Shown here: piece by piece, positions 1 through 11,106 of the stretch
Position numbering within the stretch: the stretch's first letter is position 1
How the letters are laid out: every line of letters begins with the position of its first letter
Assembly: GCA_963377175.1 (NCBI GenBank)
Contig: CAUJNA010001035.1
Span: forward strand, 428,418 to 492,417
From: Effrenium voratum
Lineage: Eukaryota > Sar > Dinophyceae > Suessiales > Symbiodiniaceae
DNA: 64,000 nucleotides
Direction of reading: 5' to 3'
Position numbers and translations under genes: made by a program
Notes under the pieces: model-generated
Seen by the model: only the letters and a program-made list of their open reading frames with translations
Told to the model about the DNA's origin: nothing
The model's database searches: none

Positions 1-3000
1 CAGCCCTGGTCTTGATACACTCCCTGATAGCACTCGTGAAGTTTGAGTCCAAAATCGGGTACTTGCAGGGTCCGCCAAGAGCATCATAGTCGAGTCTCTC
101 AGTCTCTGAAATCCACGCTAACGCGTAGTCAGAGTCAAAGCTGAAAGCGTTCCTGACCCTCTCTTTGATCTCTGAAAGCCACTCCCGCAGCTTATCAGCT
201 GTCGGCTCAGCAGGCAGCACGATCGTGTTGCACTTGTGATGGAACCGGTCCTTATCGACAACGGTGGAAATAAGAGCCCCTATCGGGGTACACGAGGTAA
301 TCCTGCAACTTTCACACAGTCTAGCAGGCATAGGGCAGCAAACTTCACACGCCCTCATTCCACAACCAACGCAAGGAACAAGAGGGAAACCAGGCTCAGG
401 GATCCTGTTACACTTAGTGCACCTGTCCCGTCCATCATCCCCCCTCAAGGCTTCAGGGAGAAGACCACCATCTCCCTGCCTACCGGCCCCATTAACGCTG
501 TAGCCAAGGCTGAGACCTGGCCCAAGGTTACCACCACTTGCAACACTCGAGGGGTAACCTACAGCATCGTTGGGCTGACTAACGCCAGTGCCAACCCCGT
601 GGTGGCTAACGCCTCCTCCGTAGGCAGGACCATAGAAACTGGAACCACACTGATTGTTCCCAGTTCCATGAGTATCCGCAGCACTACCATGGAACCCGGG
701 CGCTCCACCAGGTTAACCCCCGGTAGGAGCCCCTCCATTCGGGCCTCCAGAAGGCCCAGCGGGACCTTGGCCTCCACCATAATGCCCAGGACCTGGCGGT
801 GGAGCTGGGGCATGTCCATGACCACCACTTCCGCTCCCACCTTGACCAGGTGGTCCGCCTTGCCCACCACCTCCCCCGGGAGGAGGAGGAGGGGGCGGTC
901 CAGCTTGCGCGCGCTCATGCCGAATATTGCAGCGCGCACATCGCTCAAGGCCGTCACTTCCAAAGTAGCTGTGATTCTCACAGACGTGAGTCCCACAATC
1001 CGTGCAGAAATACATGGAGACCTCCTGAGCATTCTTGCGACATGCCCAGCATTTCATTTTCAAGAACTGACAATTGTAACAGTCCCCGTCGTCACCACAG
1101 CAAAGCCCGCAGAACTCACGACTGCATGTCACACACGAGAATTCAGCGTTCGGGTGCCTACGGTCGTTGGGATCATCGAGGGCACAAATCTTTGGCGCGT
1201 CTGGGCCATCGCCGCCGGGAGCCCCTCTTGCAGCCGGCGCTGAGGCCTGTCCACGATCCGACGGATCTCCAGCGGTCCCTCGCCTATCGCCGGGACTCTG
1301 GGCGTCGGCGCTGGCTCTACTCCCAGGAGTCCTCCACTCATCACCAGGACTCTGGATGTCGGCATGAACCCTATTACCCCCACCACCTCCTGAATGACGA
1401 CCTGGGTTCGGAGAGACGTTCCCGCTATCGCGGATTGGCCTATCAAAGCTCGGAGAGACGCTCCCGCTATCGCGGATCGGCCTCTCCCCCCTCGATTGTC
1501 GACTCCGGACCTCAGATCCCCTATCGGGGACGGCAGCAGGCCTCGGGCTCCTATTCCTACCCGCATCCCTATTGGGGGAAATAGAAACGTCCCCCCTTGC
1601 GCGCGCGCGGGGACCACCCCTTGCACGCTCCGGTGGCGAATGCGACCTGTCAGGCAACCCCCGAACCCTCCTGCTCCTGCTGTCGGACCTCTCCCTAACG
1701 GGATAGATGGGATGCCTGTCTGCGCGAGAAGGATCGACCCTATCGGGCACATTCGGCAAAACATGATCAGGCAAAACAACGCCTCCGCCTGGTCTCACCG
1801 GCAGGCCAGTACCCCGGCCGTCACCTTCCCCTGGTGTAGGCGTCGGTGACCTGATCCTATGTCCTTGCCCCGCAAATGCATGGTAACCAACATTCCGTCT
1901 TTCTCTGGGTTGTGGAGGAGCTTCATTAATCTGCTGGACACCCTGAATAATGCCAGCAGCCTCGTCAAATTGACCCTCCATCTCAAAGAGCTGGGACATG
2001 ATTCTGTTGTTCGCGGCGCTAAGGTTACGCACGTTGCCATCGATAGCGCTGACTCTCCGCATAACACCTTCAAGTGTACTCCGGAATGTGCCGAGTTCTC
2101 GCCTAACGGCAGGCTGCACTTGGTCACTGCTTGCAGGAAGATTACGGATCTGTCCTTGGATGCCATCAACGACCCGATTCACAATTGCCGATCTCGCTTC
2201 ATACTGTTCAACATGTGACTTCACGGTCTCAAACCTTGAAATGATGTCGTCATGATCCCGACGTTGACGTTGAATTCCTCGAGCCAGATCCTGCATCTTC
2301 CGATTGATCTCGTCAATAGCCTCATGCCAGTCCTGCGGGGAATCATGTTCTGATGGTCTATCGACCTCCTGAGAACCCCTTCCACTCTGCAGTCTCGACA
2401 CTCGATTAACAAGACGAGTGTGCTCTTCTTTGATCCCTTCAATAGATTCAGAGGCCCACTTGGCAAATGTCTCGTGTTCAAGGAGAGCTTTCTCGATCTT
2501 CAGGTTTAACTCCCTGAAATTTGCATCAACTACACTGCCGCTGGCCCTATCGGACGGATGCGCGACAGGATTCGGGTTCCATACACCCGCTGGTGTCCGC
2601 ATCCCAACGGTTTTCTCTACCGAGAACATCCGTTTCTCAAGCTTGTCCAAATCCTTAAGGATCTCGTCCTCAGAAGCAGCATGGCTTCTGCGGGCAGCCT
2701 CACTATTCTCCTGAATCATCAGGCGAAGCCGATCAGTCGATGCCTCATTGTCCTTGACAGATTCATGGACCTCGTGGGACAGTAGGTTAATCCTCTGCTC
2801 CACGACCTCGGCTTGCTCATCGATGGCTTGCCTCACAATGGCCCTGCTATCGGGAATAACTTCCCTTGCGAACCGTTGAACTATCATTCGCATCCTCCCG
2901 GCATCAGATTGAGTCGCAACCTCAGCTGCCAGTCGATCGACCTTGTACTTCGTCTGTTGATTCTCGTCGCTCCATTCCCTTCTCATGGAACTCACTTGAC

Positions 3001-4721
3001 CGTTCAGTAACCTGATCTGGTCAGCAAAAATATGGAACGCTTTCGCGACTGAGCCAGAAACCTCACCTCTCTCGAGCATCTCCTGGATGTGCAAATCGAA
3101 CACCTCCTTTGCCCTAGCGTCACCTGATTCACCGGAAGAATGAGACCTGAGTGCTGGAGGAGTCGATATCTCGATCCTCTCAGGAGCCCCACTAGCTCTA
3201 GCATATCTTCTGGGGTCATCCACAGGACTATCACCAGCCCCAGATGGCCTGCTAGGGGTAGAACCCCTTCTACGGCTATCGCCGGAACGGGGATCAACAT
3301 GGGACGCACGAGACTCGGGAGTAGAGTGGATGTGAACATCAGCAGGATCAGGCATCTCCTCATCCTGCGGAGTTGAGTCCATTGGTGAGGGGCTAGCCCT
3401 CCTCGCCTTTGACCTATCGGTCTCAATGGCCAGGGGTGACGGTCTCTTCGCAGAAGCACTACGTTCCCTGGCGGTCGAGCCCCATTGAGGTGTGAACTCG
3501 TTGCTGGACCTTAGCGTTTCAAGGTCACTGGTATCTCGCCCTAACGGGCTAGCGATCGACGGACGATCCTCGATTCCGAGTGCATCGGCAAGCCGGCCAT
3601 CTCTTGCACCTCTCCCAACGACATCGGCAACCCGCTCAGTGACTCTCGGCGAACCAGTAACCCGGTTCGAGTTCACGTCTCTCTGATTTAACGGACCTCC
3701 AAACGTAATGTTGGGAAAAGGGGGAACATTCGGGGTATCACCAATCGCCGGGGGACCTACCGGTCCCTCACGGTCATGGATGGCCTCCAATCCCCGAAGA
3801 ACTTCCCGACTGTCCCTGGCTCTCTCTCTCTCGCTTCGGGCATCCCTGTCAACGCGAAGGTCCCTGGCGGCTCCACGAGAGAGGCTCCTGGGCCTCGCAG
3901 CATCACGTAGCATTTCGTCGTGGTTGGTCCTCCTCCTCATCACGGCGATCCGCAAATGCGGCATACTCGTCATCATCATCGACCTCAAACTTGGCAGCGG
4001 CGGGACTAGTCCTTGCAGTCGCACGGCTGCCTGCATTTCGGCGCGAATGGCTCTCCTCCTCATCCGCAAAATTGTAACCTTCGCCATCATAAGACTCAGA
4101 TTTGGCAGTATTAGGGTTGGGCCTACCGGCATCAGATCCCTGCTTTGAGCTACTGCCCCAACCTGCGGTTGATTTCAACAGATCATCGTATCCGAAGTCC
4201 GTGAATTTCCGCTCCTCGTGCTCATCAAACTGACCTGGATTTTGAGAACCAGTGGATCGGCCCGGGATACCTCCCGGAGCCAGAACCATAGTCCCTGGTC
4301 CCTGCGGCCTATTCTCAAACTCATCCGAGACCTGCGACTCACCTGGAACAAGAGATCTCGGAGGTCGAATCGGCATGGCCTCCGGGTCATCCGAATGAGG
4401 GCGGGCCATGTCCATCGCCATGCTGATGAAGTCAAAACGTCCACGCCTGTGACCTGATTCAGAGCCACTCCTATCGGAGTAAACCCTTCGTGTCTGCTCG
4501 TCATCAGTGGCCTGGCGGAAAATACGATCGTCTCCATCGTCGGCGTACCTGCCACGGCTCCTGGGTGTATCCCTACCGGGATCTTCACCCCTGCGGTCCT
4601 GACCTGTCGAACCTGCTTCGAAATCCTCGTAGTCATAGTCCGGTAGGTCCTCACCTGAGCGGAGGCCACCTAGGATGGCCTCCTCATCCACGACGCTCCT
4701 TCGAGATCGTGGGGTCGACAT
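1..4721 (-). pseudogene. Large broken ORF with coiled coil and zinc-ribbon-like modules, probably retroelement-derived; runs off left edge
   Basis: I do not recognise a named family. The reading begins at ATG 4721 (MSTPRSRRSV) and is open to a stop at 3903. A second frame, open from about 4132 to 713, takes over, which implies a frameshift near 3.9-4.1 kb. After the TAA at 713-715 the same frame continues without a stop to base 1, so the TAA is a nonsense change inside one long polypeptide of at least ~1,550 codons. The order is: acidic/Arg-Ser-rich N-terminus; heptad-like coiled coil (about 3.1-2.0 kb); Arg/Pro/Gly-rich low complexity; a Cys-rich module at about 1150-920 (CVTC, CGLC, CYNC, CWAC, CTDC, CARC pairs); Gly/Pro tract; and a second Cys cluster at about 420-300. 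The coiled coil followed by Cys modules suggests a Gag-like or structural retroelement protein; this is inference. A large host protein is the alternative. Confidence 0.45.
1421..1502 (-). repeat. Short tandem repeat inside the large ORF
   Basis: Two ~42-bp units, each with the core CCCGCTATCGCGG (1421-1433 and 1463-1475), encode a repeated RPIRDSG.VSP peptide on the minus strand. A family of CCCTATCGGG-like cores is scattered through the rest of this ORF. Confidence 0.7.
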
Positions 4722-5236
4722 AGAGCTTGTAGTTGATGGTCTCAAGCGCGTAGGAGAGTCCTACGGCTGATAACCTGTGATTCGGGCACGAGCCTGTGCC
4801 CAGGCAATGGGTTAGTTGGGGTAAACAAGCCACAAAAGAAAGGTTCCCCAAAAGCAAACCAATCCCCGGTCCCAAAGATCAGGGTTTCCCACACACCAGA
4901 GAACAACAACCAAAGGAAAACAAACCAAACAAGAAAAGGGTTAACCCGCAACCTTGGTCGACAACAGGCCGCACGACTGGTCCCTACCAACCTGGCGGCG
5001 GCCCGAGGTCTCTTTCTCCCCCGAGATGCCGTCGGTCGACGCAGGGGTTCGGCGACGCCCATTCGAGGCGCGACGGAACCCAAAATCTTGAGCCAAAACA
5101 CCACAGGTCGGTCACTAACGCGACGTCCCTGATGATGATATGAACCATGGCTAATCACACAAAACAAACAAGCGCGCACACACAAACGCATAAACAAACA
5201 AACAGACAAACTAATTAACTAACAACCAACTAAGAC

Positions 5237-5290
<54 letters not shown>

Positions 5291-5429
5291 AAAGCTTGGT
5301 TAACAACCAAAGGGTTGTTGAAGAGGATCCCTCACAAAGGGGTACATGCCCACCAATGCCGTCGTATCCTAACTGGGGAACCAACTCTGAACGTTTTGAT
5401 CCTGGCAAGCGTCACAAAGAAGGTAGACA
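4722..5429. other. Non-coding spacer with AGCA microsatellite
   Basis: No supportable gene. It lies between the 5' end of the large broken ORF and the last visible exchanger exon. It holds AAAC-rich low complexity at about 5150-5220 and the AGCA array. No further exchanger exon is visible, so the exchanger's C-terminal part is absent or lies beyond the window. Confidence 0.6.
5236..5290. repeat. (AGCA)n microsatellite
   Basis: About 13-14 uninterrupted AGCA/CAAG tetranucleotides. Confidence 0.97.
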
Positions 5430-7175
5430 ACAGTACCCCCTGGGCTGACAAGTGGGGCTTTGAGTAAATGCCCATGATCATGGACCCGAACAGGGTCGCG
5501 ATAATGCCCGAGGAGTGCAACGTCTCAGCGAGGCCGTAGATAAAGTAGGCAGACACCAAGATGTACAAAATCTCCATAAGCTGCGAATGCTTCCTGGGCA
5601 GTCACTGGTTTGTCAGTACCCAGCCATGCTTCATGAGCACGAGTAACAAATCAGGAGCTTTCCCTGGAGGAAAGAAACTCTGAGAAGGAATTTGTTCATG
5701 AATAAGCTGCAAGTAGTTGATCATGTGGATGTGCTCAGCTGTTTGAAGCCTCAACGGTCCAACCTATCAAAACCCTCCTCAAGCCGAGCCGGAATCGGGC
5801 ACTACGCAAAGGAACCCGTCTTCTCACATTGCAAGCTTGCCTGGCAAGCTCGTAATTCGACGAGCTTCAAGCTGGCAAAGCGCAGGAAGAAGGTCAGCAG
5901 CGCTGCTGCACAACACCCCACCGCGATGGAACAAAAAAGTTTCTGAACGATTCCCGCTGCAATGGCTGCAGGCAAATTCACACTGGTGCCCTCCCGGTCG
6001 TAGGGGTTTCCGAAGACCTGTGCCAGGGTTTTCGTTTCTTCTTGTATGGAGCGTGCCACGAGCTACAAAACTTAGTGTGGTCATTCCAGTTTCCTTTGGG
6101 AACCCATCAGCAGGCGAGTCCTACCCGCTTTGAACACGAGGAGCTGCGGGTTGACAAGCTTTGGCCTTCGACCCTCCCGCCTCATCGCTGTTCATGATCT
6201 CGAAAACCACAATGGCCACTGCGTCATTGATCATCGACTCGCCGAAGACCATGACATTCAGCACCGGCTCTACTTTGAGGCTGGCATACGTGGACAGGGT
6301 CGCCACCGGATCTGTAGCAGCAATCAAGGACCCATATGCGATGGCGGTGCGGATGCGTGTGATTGAGTGGTACTCACTGGTGGCATGGATCAAAATGCCA
6401 ACCACTAACCTTGGCTGGCCTTAACTCTGCCAAACAGTTAAACTGCTTTCTGGAATGAGAAGTGGAATGGTCATTTTCCCAACTTTTCTAAGGTTGTACC
6501 AGGGAGAAACCAAGTAACATGCTGATGACAGAGCCAAGCACAGCGAAGATAATGATGTACACCAGCTGCGATGCAAAGTCACGCCACCTCAAAGTCCAAC
6601 CCGACTCGAAGATGATGATGGGAAGCAAGGCATACCTTGGCATATGTCAAAATTAGGACTCTCGCAGCAGTTGTGGTGTGCCTATCAGTTTCCCTACAGA
6701 CCAACCCAGAAAAAGGTACCCTCCCAAATCCCACACCACCCACCTGTGTTCGCCGCAGGCCGAGGGTGTTCAAAACGGGGGCTGTCTTTGCTGGGCAAGA
6801 GCACCAGACGAAGAGTCCAAATGCTGGGCTGAGCTGCTTCACCACGGGCGGGCCTAGAACAGGAATGATGTTTCCCTCGCCGAAATTGTACTCGCCCAGC
6901 ACAAAGACAAAGATACAACCCAGGCCCAGGCCTAGAAGAATCACAACGGCAGATTCCGGAATCCAGGTTATATTGCATGCCTCCATGGAGGAGGAGATCA
7001 CAAAGGCCAGGATCAGGGTACATGACAGGGGCAACATTGCTTGCACGGCCAGCCCGACGCCTTCCTCATTTTTCTCGGACTCCTGGGCTTCCTCGCCGTG
7101 TTCTGGAACTTGCGCGTCAATACTCACTGCCAGGAGGGACAGCAGCAAAAGCCATGCAGACAGCTTGCGGCCCAT
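5430..7175 (-). CDS. Na+/H+ exchanger (NHE/CPA1 family), five visible exons, incomplete at the 3' end
   Basis: Membrane antiporter that exchanges Na+ for H+. Exon 1 starts at ATG 7175 (MGRKLSAWLLLLSLLAVS, a signal peptide or first membrane segment) and runs to about 6746 or slightly less. Exon 2 (about 6635-6500) encodes LPIIIFESGWTLRWRDF, matching the LPPIIFESG hallmark of NHEs, and is bounded by AG and a GT donor. Exon 3 (about 6380-6180) encodes AYGSLIAATDPVATLS and VFGESMINDAVAIVVFE, the family's ATDPV and GES.NDAVAIVLF signatures with the transport Asp. Exon 4 (about 6030-5860) holds a membrane segment ending FFLRFASLK. Exon 5 (about 5583-5436) encodes LAETLHSSGIIATLFGSMIMG, another NHE core helix. 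Exon edges are approximate. The C-terminal exons are not seen; a retroelement-like ORF in the same orientation begins just downstream. Family call is firm; intactness is uncertain. Confidence 0.82.
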
Positions 7176-8981
7176 GCCGCCTATGAAGCAGAACTCTGAA
7201 GACCCAAACGGGCTCAAACTGGATCAACGTTGCATTCTGACTCTCTGACTTCCAACAAATATGTCTCTTTGATATCGCAAGGGGGTTTCTGGGCCGATTG
7301 TGAGCCATGAAAGTGCGAGTACGATGCATCCGGTCAAATCAATCAACAAGTTCGAGTCACAATCAACACCTGGTACTAAATAGGCTACCATGTCCAAACC
7401 AAGGAAAACCATTTGATGAATCAATCATACATGCTACTGGCTGTCAATTGTCTGTTGTCCTGAGTGCTGAGCAGCGACTTGAAGCGCTACAAGAAGCAAG
7501 GAGCTGCGCAAACATTGTAGGCCATGCGTACAAGTCACACCTTGGACAGCATTGCCACTCAGCCTAAAGCCGAGCGATTTTCCCTTGATCGTTGGCCTGG
7601 CTTGCACAGGCAAGCGCCAAAGCGCCAAAGCGCCAAAGCGCCAAAGCGCCAAAGCGCCAAAGCGCCAAAGCGCCACTCAACTCATGGGCACAATAGCATC
7701 AAACAATTGCTGGTGTGACGATGGGCCATGGAGATTGGGCAAAGCACCAATTGACCCTACCTCAAATCCAAACAACTTCCAACCCACAATTAAGAAGCCA
7801 CCGTTTGGCCCTGCCCCCTACAACGATTTTTGCGTGGCATGTTGTAACAATCAAGCAACTTGGAATTTCAGCTTGCGCCCGCCATGTTGGAACAAAGGGG
7901 GAAGACAGATCCTCAAGATTGAATGGTGTTTGCAACGAGCCTTTTAGAGAGTCAACCATGCCGCGGGGTCAGACATGCTTTGAGTCAAGGGCACCGGAAC
8001 AGCAACACCCCTTCCGCGTTTCACTTCAGTGCAGGCCTTGAGGCTCTGGTTCAAGCGCTGGGGCAGTGCCCCGCACTTGGTCATCGCCTGGCTCAACAAA
8101 CGAAACAAGTTAACAAGAACTCGAACACAAACAACCAAAAGAATGGGCCATCACAAGTAGATTGGCTCATTAATTTTTAGAGCTTGAGGGGCAACCATGT
8201 CATAGGTTTCCCATGTAACCCTTGAGTAGGCGCCCCTATCTTCAGCCTCCTCACTCAAGCGTATTTCTTTGAAAATCTGGTGGACTGAAAGAGAAGTTGC
8301 AAATCCCATCCGACTGCAATGACGCAGTGTCACACAAAAACTAACGTGAAAAAGACAACCAAATTCAAGCACATGCAGTTGCAACCTCTTTGACTTCAGC
8401 AAGTGGGCTGATGCTCCTCGGGGTGTTCTTGAAACTGTGCGTGTTGCAACAAAGAAGCGGAGGAAACCACATATCGGATCCAAAATCCAAAGCCACATTT
8501 TTCCCCTACAGTCAGGCTCCAAAAAACCAGAGCCAAACACAGCACCAAGCAAAGACTGCTGGATTGACACAAGCTGAACAACATACAGAAGTTGAGGACC
8601 TCGAACAAGCAGGGGATGCAATGGCTGCCTTGCTGAGGCAACCCCTCCGCTTGGGGACTATAGACGAAACGCTGCTTCCATGCTGTGAACTCAAGGGCGC
8701 ACTGAACAAGCACCCATATTTTTTAACTTGCCCCCTGTTGAAGCACCACAACCACATGCTGACAAATGACAACCACGCAAGAAAACGAAAGACACACTTC
8801 GACATAGCGATCCTCGGACCTTCTGGTCCAAAGGAATCCTTCAGGCAAACAACGCAAAGTTCATCTAACCTGCTGGCGGCCAGGTAGACTGGTAACTGAA
8901 AGGCGTGTTGATGCGTGCTGCAGATCCCCGGCAAAAGCCAGCCCTCGATGCAAAGATAGAAAAGACAGAAAACTTATGCTT
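7176..8981. other. Host non-coding DNA between exchanger gene and provirus
   Basis: I see no convincing exon here. It contains the 8-bp minisatellite at 7612-7675. Its right end is the target-site copy TAATT at 8982. Base composition is balanced, in contrast to the AT-rich provirus. Confidence 0.6.
7612..7675. repeat. 8-bp minisatellite (AAGCGCCA)n
   Basis: Eight near-perfect copies of AAGCGCCA. The period is not a multiple of 3, so the array cycles through frames and makes spurious open frames on both strands. Confidence 0.95.
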
Positions 8982-8986
8982 TAATT
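8982..8986. other. Target-site duplication, left copy (TAATT)
   Basis: TAATT immediately precedes the terminal AGTAGTCGGGGGCC and recurs directly after the mirrored right terminus at 30863-30867. A 5-bp duplication fits integration by an RVE/DDE integrase such as the one encoded inside. Confidence 0.9.
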
Positions 8987-9424
8987 AGTAGTCGGGGGCC
9001 TTGCCTAGCAATAAATTGCTTTCATACATACACCCCCCCTACATTTTTTTCATTTCCATCTTCTACCCTTATTCGTTTTCATCATTTTTCTACATTCCTT
9101 TCTGTCCATCTCATCCGTTTTTTTATCATCACTTTTCCAAAATTTTCGCCATCCTTTTCTCCTTCCTCCTCGCCTCATTCATTTCACCAACTACCCTTCA
9201 AAATGTCATTTCCTCAATCTCCTCACCTCATCCATTTCAAAAAAATAGATTTTGCAAAATATATTGCAAAAAATATTTGTCATCAAAAAAATATTCGAAC
9301 TGTCTAAAAACGATTTGTCCATTTCTCGGACAAAAAATAGAACAGCAACAACATCACTCCCCTCCTTCGTTTCATCACTTTTATCATATATGTTTTTAGG
9401 CGTGGTGTCCCTTGTAGGATTTTA
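8987..9424 (+). repeat. Left terminal inverted repeat of the PLV
   Basis: About 438 bp, matching the reverse complement of 30421-30862 with few differences (for example C7 runs and a T/TG indel near 9045). It begins AGTAGTCGGGGGCC and ends at GTAGGATTTTA. Pyrimidine-rich on this strand. The open frames inside it (9001-9399 and its mirror) are low-complexity translations of TIR DNA and are not called genes. Confidence 0.97.
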
Positions 9425-9733
9425 GGGGTTTATGTTGTGTTTCTGGGAGTAGGTTTTTGGGAACCGTCTCCCGCCCGCGCTTCGACTTCATCCACTTCAT
9501 CATCGTTATGTGCCCCTGCGAGTTTTTGACAAGTTGTGCATTCTGAAGCATCAACATGCCCAGCAAACAGCATCAGCACTCATGAAACAACAGCATCAGC
9601 ACGCACGAAACAACAGCATCAGCATGCTCAGAAAACAGCATCAGCACGCACGAAACAACAGCATCAGCATGCTCAGAAAACAGCATCAACATGTTGAGTT
9701 TCAGCGCGTGAATGACTTGCTGTGATGAACCCC
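9425..9733. other. Subterminal non-coding segment with 22-23-bp tandem array
   Basis: Lies between the left TIR and the methyltransferase stop. It is notably richer in G+C than the rest of the element and has no counterpart inside the right TIR. It contains the tandem array at 9548-9701. Confidence 0.7.
9548..9701. repeat. 22/23-bp tandem array at the left PLV end
   Basis: About seven units beginning GCATCA(G/A)CA, alternating between a GCACGCACGAAACAACA form and a GCATGCTCAGAAAACA form, giving a ~45-bp higher-order unit. Not a CRISPR: there are no unique spacers. Confidence 0.9.
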
Positions 9734-10345
9734 CTAATTCAAACTCACTAAGATTTCACAAATTAATTCGCTAGGTATTTTGTATAAATCTTCCTGCTTA
9801 TGTATTATTGGATTGTCACCCCATTTTTCCTTGGTGCCCGATGGTAGCCGTTGTGCAGTTTCAATATGTTTATTATTCCTGATGTTGCCACAATCCTTTT
9901 TACATAAATCTCTAGGTTTCCAAGTTGTAATGTTATTCCAGAGCCTAGTGCGTTTTCTGTAAGGCATTCCATATTTACAATAATCAACATCTTTAAAATC
10001 AAACTCATCCATAAACCCCTGTTTTTTTAATAATCCAGTTTGAGGATTTTCGATTACAAAATATTTAGGATTGAAATATTTGATAATCTCAATAGTTTTT
10101 AAGACAATACTATTTGCATATTCGATATTCCTAATTCCCCTAGTTTTTGCTACACTATATTCAGTGCATGGGGGACTACTCCAAATAAAATCAAAATGGT
10201 TTCTGTCAAACTGTTTGTAATCCCACTCCAAAATATCAGTGTTGATATCAGCATTTTTCAAGTCTAATGATATTACATTAAAACCAAGCGACTTTGCTAT
10301 GGTTCCGACGCTTTTTGTTCCGCTAAATAATTCTAATAAATTCAT
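9734..10345 (-). CDS. C5 cytosine DNA methyltransferase, small viral type
   Basis: Transfers a methyl group from S-adenosylmethionine to C5 of cytosine in DNA. The 203-aa protein has motif I LELFSGTKSVG near the N-terminus (SAM site), motif IV SSPPCTEYS around residue 58 with the catalytic Pro-Cys, a motif VI-like ENPQTG around residue 100 (Pro where classic enzymes have Val after Glu-Asn), and KRTRLW as a motif VIII-like stretch. It is short for the family, so the target-recognition domain is reduced or absent, as in some phage and algal-virus enzymes. Start ATG 10345, with an ATCTAA-type element about 15 nt upstream. It is intact, unlike many neighbours. It could protect viral DNA or mark the provirus; the role is inference. 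Confidence 0.85.
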   Translation of the reverse strand: MNLLELFSGTKSVGTIAKSLGFNVISLDLKNADINTDILEWDYKQFDRNHFDFIWSSPPCTEYSVAKTRGIRNIEYANSIVLKTIEIIKYFNPKYFVIENPQTGLLKKQGFMDEFDFKDVDYCKYGMPYRKRTRLWNNITTWKPRDLCKKDCGNIRNNKHIETAQRLPSGTKEKWGDNPIIHKQEDLYKIPSELICEILVSLN

Positions 10346-10356
10346 TTATTAGAATT

Positions 10357-10366
10357 ATTTAGATAT
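10357..10366 (-). promoter_or_regulatory. Late-type upstream element (ATATCTAAAT)
   Basis: Reads ATATCTAAAT on the minus strand shortly before the methyltransferase ATG. It is one of eight similarly placed AWWTCTA elements in the PLV. Confidence 0.5.
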
Positions 10367-10369
10367 TAA

Positions 10370-10700
10370 TTATTCAAATAATACATATACTCCATCATCA
10401 TTTTTTGTAATTTTATAAAACTCTAATGTTTGTTGCTTTGGTTGTTTGATTTTTCCTGTATTCAACATATCACAGTATTTCTTTTGCTTTGTAGGGTAAT
10501 CGCCCTGGGTCTCCTATAGATTTTGCTTGAAATATCTTTTCGATTTTCTCCTTCTCTTCGTTGCTTTGTTGTTCGCGTTCAACTGGTTTAAGTTTTTCAT
10601 CAATGGATTTAATCATATCATTTAAGGTTTTAATATTTCTATCAATTAATGTTATCTTCTTCATTAAATCATTAATAGTATAATTTTCATTTTCAGACAT
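10370..10700 (-). CDS. Small coiled-coil protein, frameshifted
   Basis: Unrecognised. ATG 10700 begins MSENENYTINDLMKKITL, followed by a heptad-rich Lys/Glu stretch. The opening frame stops at 10470, but a second frame, whose conceptual product ends KNDDGVYVLFE at the stop 10370-10372, continues with the same composition. This implies one ~110-aa gene with a 1-nt shift near 10500. Preceded by an ATATCTAAAT element. Confidence 0.6.
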
Positions 10701-10712
10701 TACTATATATTT

Positions 10713-10722
10713 ATTTAGATAT
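10713..10722 (-). promoter_or_regulatory. Late-type upstream element (ATATCTAAAT)
   Basis: Identical 10-mer to the one upstream of the methyltransferase, 12-21 nt before ATG 10700. Confidence 0.5.
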
Positions 10723-10734
10723 TTATTTATTTAG

Positions 10735-11106
10735 TTATATATTTTTCATCATTTGTTTAACAGTTTCCTGTGTTTCGTTTTCATTATTATCGGATGGTGT
10801 TGCTTGCCTACCAAATTTAAAAGTTATATTATGGACATCAGTTTCTAAGTTGATACTGTCTTTAGTTTTATCAATATTCATTTTCTTATCATTTTTACTT
10901 ACTTTAAAACCAACTGGCACACAACTACATTTACAATTTCCCTTCCTTTGTATTTCTAACTCATTTTTAAGTTCTAACATCTTTTTGCACATAGGACAAG
11001 CAACCTCAATTACTGCTGTTTCTTTAACAATTTCTCCGCTATCTTCATCCGTTGAAGAAACACTTAAACCTGTCTTATTTTTGTTTTTCTTTTTCTTTTT
11101 CACCAT
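10735..11106 (-). CDS. Small zinc-ribbon-like protein
   Basis: 123 aa, unrecognised. It has a very basic N-terminus (MVKKKKKNKNK), then CPMC at about residues 36-39 and CKCSC about 20 residues later, a plausible zinc ribbon, and a Gln/Asn/Glu-rich tail. The start ATG 11106 lies inside the 3' end of the preceding gene, a 32-bp overlap typical of compact viral genomes. Possibly a nucleic-acid-binding protein. Confidence 0.55.
   Translation of the reverse strand: MVKKKKKNKNKTGLSVSSTDEDSGEIVKETAVIEVACPMCKKMLELKNELEIQRKGNCKCSCVPVGFKVSKNDKKMNIDKTKDSINLETDVHNITFKFGRQATPSDNNENETQETVKQMMKNI

Noticed and set aside
1..1584. Plus-strand open frames over the left-edge ORF
   Set aside because: The minus frame continues through the whole region with Cys-pair modules; the plus frames lack them and are shadows of GC-rich codons.
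9001..9399. 132-codon open frame at the left TIR, mirrored at 30446-30907
   Set aside because: The frame is pyrimidine-rich low complexity in a terminal repeat, duplicated only because the TIR is duplicated; no motif and no expected upstream element.
9548..9701. Possible CRISPR array
   Set aside because: Repeats are contiguous, variable and without unique spacers; no cas genes; eukaryotic context.
9510..9725. Open frame with QHQHARNNSISML repeats
   Set aside because: Product of the 22/23-bp tandem array, not a gene.
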